From assembly GCA_029706075.1 (NCBI GenBank), contig JAINUG010000371.1:245001-309000 (forward strand): 64,000 bases of DNA, given 5' to 3'. This document shows positions 59,301 to 64,000 of the stretch, piece by piece (the stretch's first letter is position 1; every line of letters begins with the position of its first letter). Both the position numbers and the translations under genes were made by a program. Under the pieces are notes generated by a model. That model worked only from the letters and a program-made list of their open reading frames with translations. It searched no databases and was not told where the DNA came from. The DNA comes from Aldrovandia affinis (Eukaryota > Chordata > Actinopteri > Notacanthiformes > Halosauridae).

Positions 59301-62300
59301 CACACTGTAAACGCAGATCACACTGAATCAAAACATTTTGTGAATGACATGCGTTTGCATTGTAACTCATAGGAAGCCACTACAGACAGTAACAAACAGT
59401 GGGACTCGTTTAGAAAACAAGAATAGCAAAATCTAAAAATGGTTTTAAATTGTTTTAAATGTGGCAGTAGCCTGCAGGCTACATTACGTACATTTGTCTT
59501 AAGTCATTTTATCTGGCGATAAAACAACAAACGATTGCAATGATGCACATCTGTGTGCTCCAAACAGGTGTTTCTACATTATCATACTTGTCAAACCTGT
59601 GTTTAATATGAACATGGACACATACTGTAAAGCACTGAGTTCCTATCATATTACCAAATTGAAGTCATACTGCTGCATTATATAATTTGTGGTTAGGGCT
59701 AAATATATATGGGTAAAACGTGTACTATAGTCCATTATATGTAAAAAGTCTGAAGATTTAAACTTACCAAAAAATGGTTTATCTTCTTCTTTTTTAGCTG
59801 GGACTAACAGAAGAAAATGTGTGTTAGTAAGTAGCGACCTAAACTAACACATACTGAACATCTATTGATGAAGTAACTAAGTTAGCTGACTAGGACATGT
59901 GTAACACATTGATACACAACAACAGGTGGTTTGAAATAAGGGGTTTGGGGGTATTCACAGCCTTTAATAATCTGAAATAATACGAGGCAGACACACTCTG
60001 TAAATGCAGCTCACACGATAGGCTAATCACCCGATTAACGTTAAAACGAAATTATTCACAAAGCAATTTAATAATATTGAATTTACCGTCTACGAAACGG
60101 GTGGTTGTCGTTTCATTCTACAAAACCATACTTCTCAAATTAGTTTTTAATAAACAATGACCATGGACACACACTGTAAAGCACTGAGTTCCTTTCAAAT
60201 TGAAAAACTAAATTCACACTGATGCATTATACATCTTGAGGATAGGACTAAATATATAGGGGTTAAATGTATACTAGAGTTCATTGTCTGTACATTGTCT
60301 TAAGATTTAAACTTACCCATGCCTGCGTAATAGGAAGCTGGGATTAACAGAAAAAAAATGGTGTTAGTTCAGCTACTGACAAGCTAACACATACTGAACA
60401 TGTACTGATGAAGTAACTAAGTTAGCTGACCAGGACATGTGTAACACATTGATACACAACAACAGGTGGATTGAAATAAGGGGGGTGGGGGTATTCACAA
60501 CCTTTAATAATCTGAAAGAATATGAGGCAGACACACTCTGTAAATGCGGCTCATTGAACACATTGAACATTGGCTCAGCTCGAGCGGGACTGGCTGAATA
60601 GTAACCCTATTTTCCCTATTTTGTCCAACTCTCGCGAGGTTTGACTAAGTCCCCATAGTAACGAAGGAAAGCGTCCAACCCTCGTTCCAGCTGTGTTAAA
60701 CCCACTAGCGCTACACAACATGGCCACTAGCGCTACACAACATGGCCACTAGCGCTACACAACATGGCCACTAGCGCTACACAACATGGCCACTAGCACT
60801 ACACAACATGGCCACTAGCACTACACAACATGGCCACTAGCACTACACAACATGGCCACTAGCGCTACACAACATGGCCACTAGCGCTACACAACATGGC
60901 CACTAGCACTACACAACATGGCCACTAGCACTACACAACATGGCCACTAGCACTACACAACATGGCCACTAGCACTACACAACATGGCCACTAGCGCTAC
61001 ACAACATGGCCACTAGCACTACACAACATGGCAATTCGCCTAACTCTAGTCTCTATGACACTTTGAAATTTTTTTATTTTTCTGCTGTTGTCATCGCAAG
61101 ATTATTCCACTAAAATTATAGTTTATCTTGTGAATTTCTATCACAAATTTAACGAGCTGCAACTAATCTTAGCTAGCTTATTCTCAGCTGCATTCATAAC
61201 GATGAATTTACCGTACCTGCAGGTAACCTTAGCTAGCGTTAGCTAGCTAGCTATCTTATTCACAGCTGCATTCACAACGAACCACAAGTCTATCGATTGA
61301 AACACCCTCTAACGTTTAACCCTCATTTGAGCTATTTCTGCAAACTGAGAGTTGCTCAAAAGGCTTGGTAAGTAAACGTGCTCAACTCAAATTCAAATAG
61401 TCAAATACACGGAGGTTGGTCACTCTTCACATTGTTTCATGTAAATATTAAACTCTGTCAAAAAGAACTGAAACTTTGTATGCTGCCACCGTTAAGGCCT
61501 CAGTATACTTCAAACGAAATCGAAATAGAATCGAATATGGCGCTGCGAGCAAATGTCTGGAAGATTTGAAAAAAATAGGGTTACTATCCAGCCATGACCT
61601 AGCTCAAGTCATGAACAAACAAACCTCAGAACCTGGAAAACAATTTGTCATCGCTGGAATAGGCTAATCACCGATTTACCTTAAAAAACGAAATCATTCA
61701 CAAGGCAATTTAATAAGATTGTTTTAACGTCTACCCTCTGCATTTCATTCTACAAAACCAACTTCTCAAATTTCTTTTAATGAACAATGACCAAGTCACA
61801 CTCGAAGAAAAGGCTAGATATTACCAAATTGAAGTCCCTGCTGCATGAATAATTCATCTAGGGCTAAAGTTATATGGGGTGTTTATAGTCCATTATATGC
61901 AAAAGTTCTTAAAACCAAAAAAAACCTTTATCCTTTGTTTTTAACTGGGTGGAACAGAAAAATTTTGTTAGTAAGTAGATTGAGAAACTAACACATACTT
62001 TACATCTATTGATGAAGTAGAGGTGTGACAGGTTTTTTGTCATCTTTAACAGGAATGATACTGTTTTTTTTTTGGTTTGAAATAAGGGGTTTCGATGGCT
62101 GGGAGAGCCTTTAATAATGCTGAATAGGCAAGGCAGAATCTGAAACGCTTGCTAAAACAAATCGTTTGTTTTATGAATGATCCCCGTCCTATGCAACACG
62201 GGGTGGTTGTTATTAAGGACGCAAGCTGCTTTGGTCTCCAACCGTATATTTTTTCATTGAAGAAACAGTGTACTATATCAATGCTGCTACCCAATTCACG

Positions 62301-63985
62301 TGTAATAGGCCTAAACATGGTGAACGATTTCCAGCCACTATGTGAGTGGATTTCGCGTGGAAGGTTTCTATGTCCTAATTTAAGGAAAAATAAATGTTTA
62401 AAAACAGTTAATTAACTCATTAAAACCACCCTGTAACATTTTCTCATTGACGCATAACAACTATCCCTCGCGAAGCGCATGCCCCCATGTAGATCCTGTA
62501 TCAGCCTCTCTCTCAGCTTGGATCGGTTAATCTGCAGAGAGAGTGTGGGGGTGATGTAGGTTTTTCTGCCCTCTGCTGGACACCTACTGCAGTTCATCGA
62601 CATTTAAAAAAAAGTACCTTTTGCACTAGTTGATGGGTACCACAACCCATGCCAACATGAACTTACCTATATTTGCTGCTCTTATTTTATCTGGGCCGAA
62701 CAGAAAACAAATGGTGTTAGTTTAGCTAGCTAGCTACTGACTAGCTAACACATTCTGAACATGTTCTGATGAAGTAACTACGTTAGCTCACTAGGACATG
62801 TGTAACACACTTGATACACAACAACAGGTGGTTTGAAATAAGGGGGTGGGGGTATTCACAGCCTTTTATAATCTGAAATAATATGAGGCAGACACACACT
62901 GTAAACGCAGATCACACTGAATCAAAACATTTTGTGAATGACATGCGTTTGCATTGTAACTCATAGGAAGCCACTACAGACAGTAACAAACAGTGGGACT
63001 CGTTTAGAAAACAAGAATAGCAAAATCTAAAAATGGTTTTAAATTGTTTTAAATGTGGCAGTAGCCTGCAGGCTACATTACGTACATTTGTCTTAAGTCA
63101 TTTTATCTGGCGATAAAACAACAAACGATTGCAATGATGCACATCTGTGTGCTCCAAACGGGTGTTTCTACATGATCATACTTGTCAAACCTGTGTTTAA
63201 TATGAACATGGACACATACTGTAAAGCACTGAGTTCCTATCATATTACCAAATTGAAGTCATACTGCTGCATTATATAATTTGTGGTTAGGGCTAAATAT
63301 ATATGGGTAAGACGTGTACTATAGTCCATTATATGTAAAAAGTCTGAAGATTTAAACTTACCAAAAAATGGTTTATCTTCTTCTTTTTTAGCTGGGACTA
63401 ACAGAAGAAAATTTGTGTTAGTAAGTAGCGACCTAAACTAACACATACTGAACATCTATTGATGAAGTAACTAAGTTAGCTGACTAGGACATGTGTAACA
63501 CATTGATACACAACAACAGGTGGTTTGAAATAAGGGGGTTGGGGGTATTCACAGCCTTTAATAATCTGAAATAATACGAGGCAGACACACTCTGTAAACG
63601 CAGCTCACACTAAATCAACACGTTTTATGAATGACATGCGTTGTATGCAACACGTTTTTCATACATTGTGATTTATTGTGTATCTAGACGTGTCCCCCCG
63701 TCGCCTCCCATAATCGATGCCTACGCGGTCTAGATGCGCATGCGCCACTGAACATCGGCTCAGCTCGAGCGCCTTCCTCAATCGTGACGATCAAACCTCA
63801 GAGCCCTGGAACACACTTTTAATCGCTGGGATAGGCTAATCACCGATTTACCTTAAAAAACTAAATCATTCACAAGGCAATTTAATGTGTTTTAACTTAC
63901 CGTCTGCTCTTTTTTTACCGACTGCAAGTCCCCCCTCGAAGAAAAAGCAGAATGCCGCAAAGACCCCCCATAGATGAACGTTCAT
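56333..63985 (-). CDS. Ly6/uPAR-domain GPI-anchored protein, array gene D
   Basis: Exons: 63985-63901 (signal peptide MNVHLWGVFAAFCFFF, then VGKKRAD, 85 nt), five microexons 63391-63362 (KKEEDKPFF), 62690-62667 (KIRAANI), 60337-60317 (SYYAGM), 59797-59768 (KKEEDKPFF) and 59093-59070 (KIKAANI), LU exon a 57103-56993 (111 nt) and LU exon b 56580-56333 (248 nt). All are phase 1; the total is 573 nt, about 190 residues. LU exon b has nine extra bases that lengthen an alanine run in the tail. A degenerate signal-exon and microexon region at 61.7-62.2 kb lies inside this model, so D may be a fusion of two ancestral units by unequal crossing-over. The alternative is that the distal exons belong to a different transcript. 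AATAAA at 55828-55833. The 5' flank runs off the window at 64000. Confidence 0.65.
57654..58457 (+). repeat. 22-bp minisatellite array in gene D (proximal)
   Basis: About 36 copies. It shares the CACGCACTACACAAC and GGGCTACACAAC variants with the 3' end of the large gene A array, so the two are closest relatives. Confidence 0.97.
58969..58982 (-). promoter_or_regulatory. CTCF-like motif, gene D body (proximal)
   Basis: Minus strand CCAGCAGAGGGCAG, homologous to the one at 33451, next to the 24-nt microexon at 59070. Confidence 0.4.
59060..60500 (-). repeat. Tandem microexon modules in gene D (proximal set)
   Basis: The modules correspond to those of gene A in the same order, carrying the 24-nt (59070-59093), 30-nt (59768-59797) and 21-nt (60317-60337) microexons. 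Here the 30-nt copy is in frame (KKEEDKPFF). The spacing between the second and third is only 549 bp because part of one module is deleted near 60,010. Confidence 0.7.
60703..61032 (+). repeat. 22-bp minisatellite array in gene D (distal)
   Basis: About 15 copies, with the same flanks as the array in gene C. Confidence 0.97.
61680..62215 (-). pseudogene. Mosaic remnant of a Ly6 signal exon and microexon
   Basis: Short pieces of the signal-exon module (CTCTGCATTTC, CTCGAAGAAAAGGC, GAGGTGTGACAGGTTTTTT) alternate with pieces of the microexon module (ATTCTACAAAACCA, ATTACCAAATTGAAGT, TAACACATACT), at the matching positions of each. A 30-nt microexon relic near 61920 has lost its GTAAGT donor, and no start codon is left. 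It lies within the gene D model. Confidence 0.6.
62566..62579 (-). promoter_or_regulatory. CTCF-like motif, gene D body (distal)
   Basis: Minus strand CCAGCAGAGGGCAG, next to the 24-nt microexon at 62667. Confidence 0.4.
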
Positions 63986-64000
63986 CTCTACAGTTCACTG

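Noticed and set aside
1-64000. CRISPR array or bacterial defence system
   Set aside because: The repeat arrays have no unique spacers, and the gene structure is clearly vertebrate.

Overview
The window is nuclear DNA of a ray-finned fish, very probably a teleost. The evidence is vertebrate exon-intron structure, many tRNA-derived SINEs that share the UnaL2/UnaSINE-type 3' tail (GTCGCTCTGGATAAGAGCG, with TGTAA repeats in one copy), Tc1-like transposons and abundant CA microsatellites. The species cannot be read from the sequence. Every host gene I recognise is on the minus strand.

Region by region. (1) 1-10 kb: 5' part of a collagen XXVIII gene (col28a1-like). It has a signal-peptide exon, one VWA exon, a probable 21-nt exon, the Cys-X-Cys linker exon and six short Gly-X-Y exons of 27, 45 or 54 bp. 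The 3' part lies beyond coordinate 1. The introns hold SINEs, several minisatellites, a 1.3-kb GC-rich VNTR grown against a SINE, and a CA/GT tract that starts at the donor of the VWA exon. (2) 10-22 kb: no host gene recognised. This stretch holds SINEs, a LINE 3' end, a 37-bp minisatellite that carries a co-amplified SINE, a hAT-like MITE, a 1.26-kb inverted-repeat element with recurring internal motifs, and an almost intact Tc1-like transposon. (3) 22.4-25.1 kb: complete four-exon rpa3, the 14-kDa subunit of replication protein A. Human COL28A1 and RPA3 are neighbours on 7p21, so the pairing fits conserved synteny; MIOS, which lies nearby in human, was not seen. (4) 26.7-28.7 kb: a decayed Tc1-like element split by a solo LTR with a perfect 5-bp target duplication.

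(5) 28.7-64 kb: the most unusual part, a head-to-tail array of four Ly6/uPAR (three-finger) genes, here called A to D, sharing long near-identical segments. Each gene has a signal-peptide exon starting MNVHLWG, one to five microexons of 21, 24 or 30 nt, and two exons that together make a ten-cysteine LU domain with a hydrophobic GPI-type tail. All introns are phase 1, so each microexon can be kept, lost, duplicated or skipped without changing frame. Several microexons sit at the same place in ~690-bp modules that are themselves tandemly duplicated. The four genes therefore predict proteins with the same LU domain but different short N-terminal linkers (about 174, 160, 179 and 190 residues). 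The introns carry six arrays of a 22-bp minisatellite and six CTCF-like motifs. The same Tc1 remnants lie between neighbouring genes.

All gene structures were read by eye from splice signals, frame and family motifs. No alignment, RNA data or database search was available.
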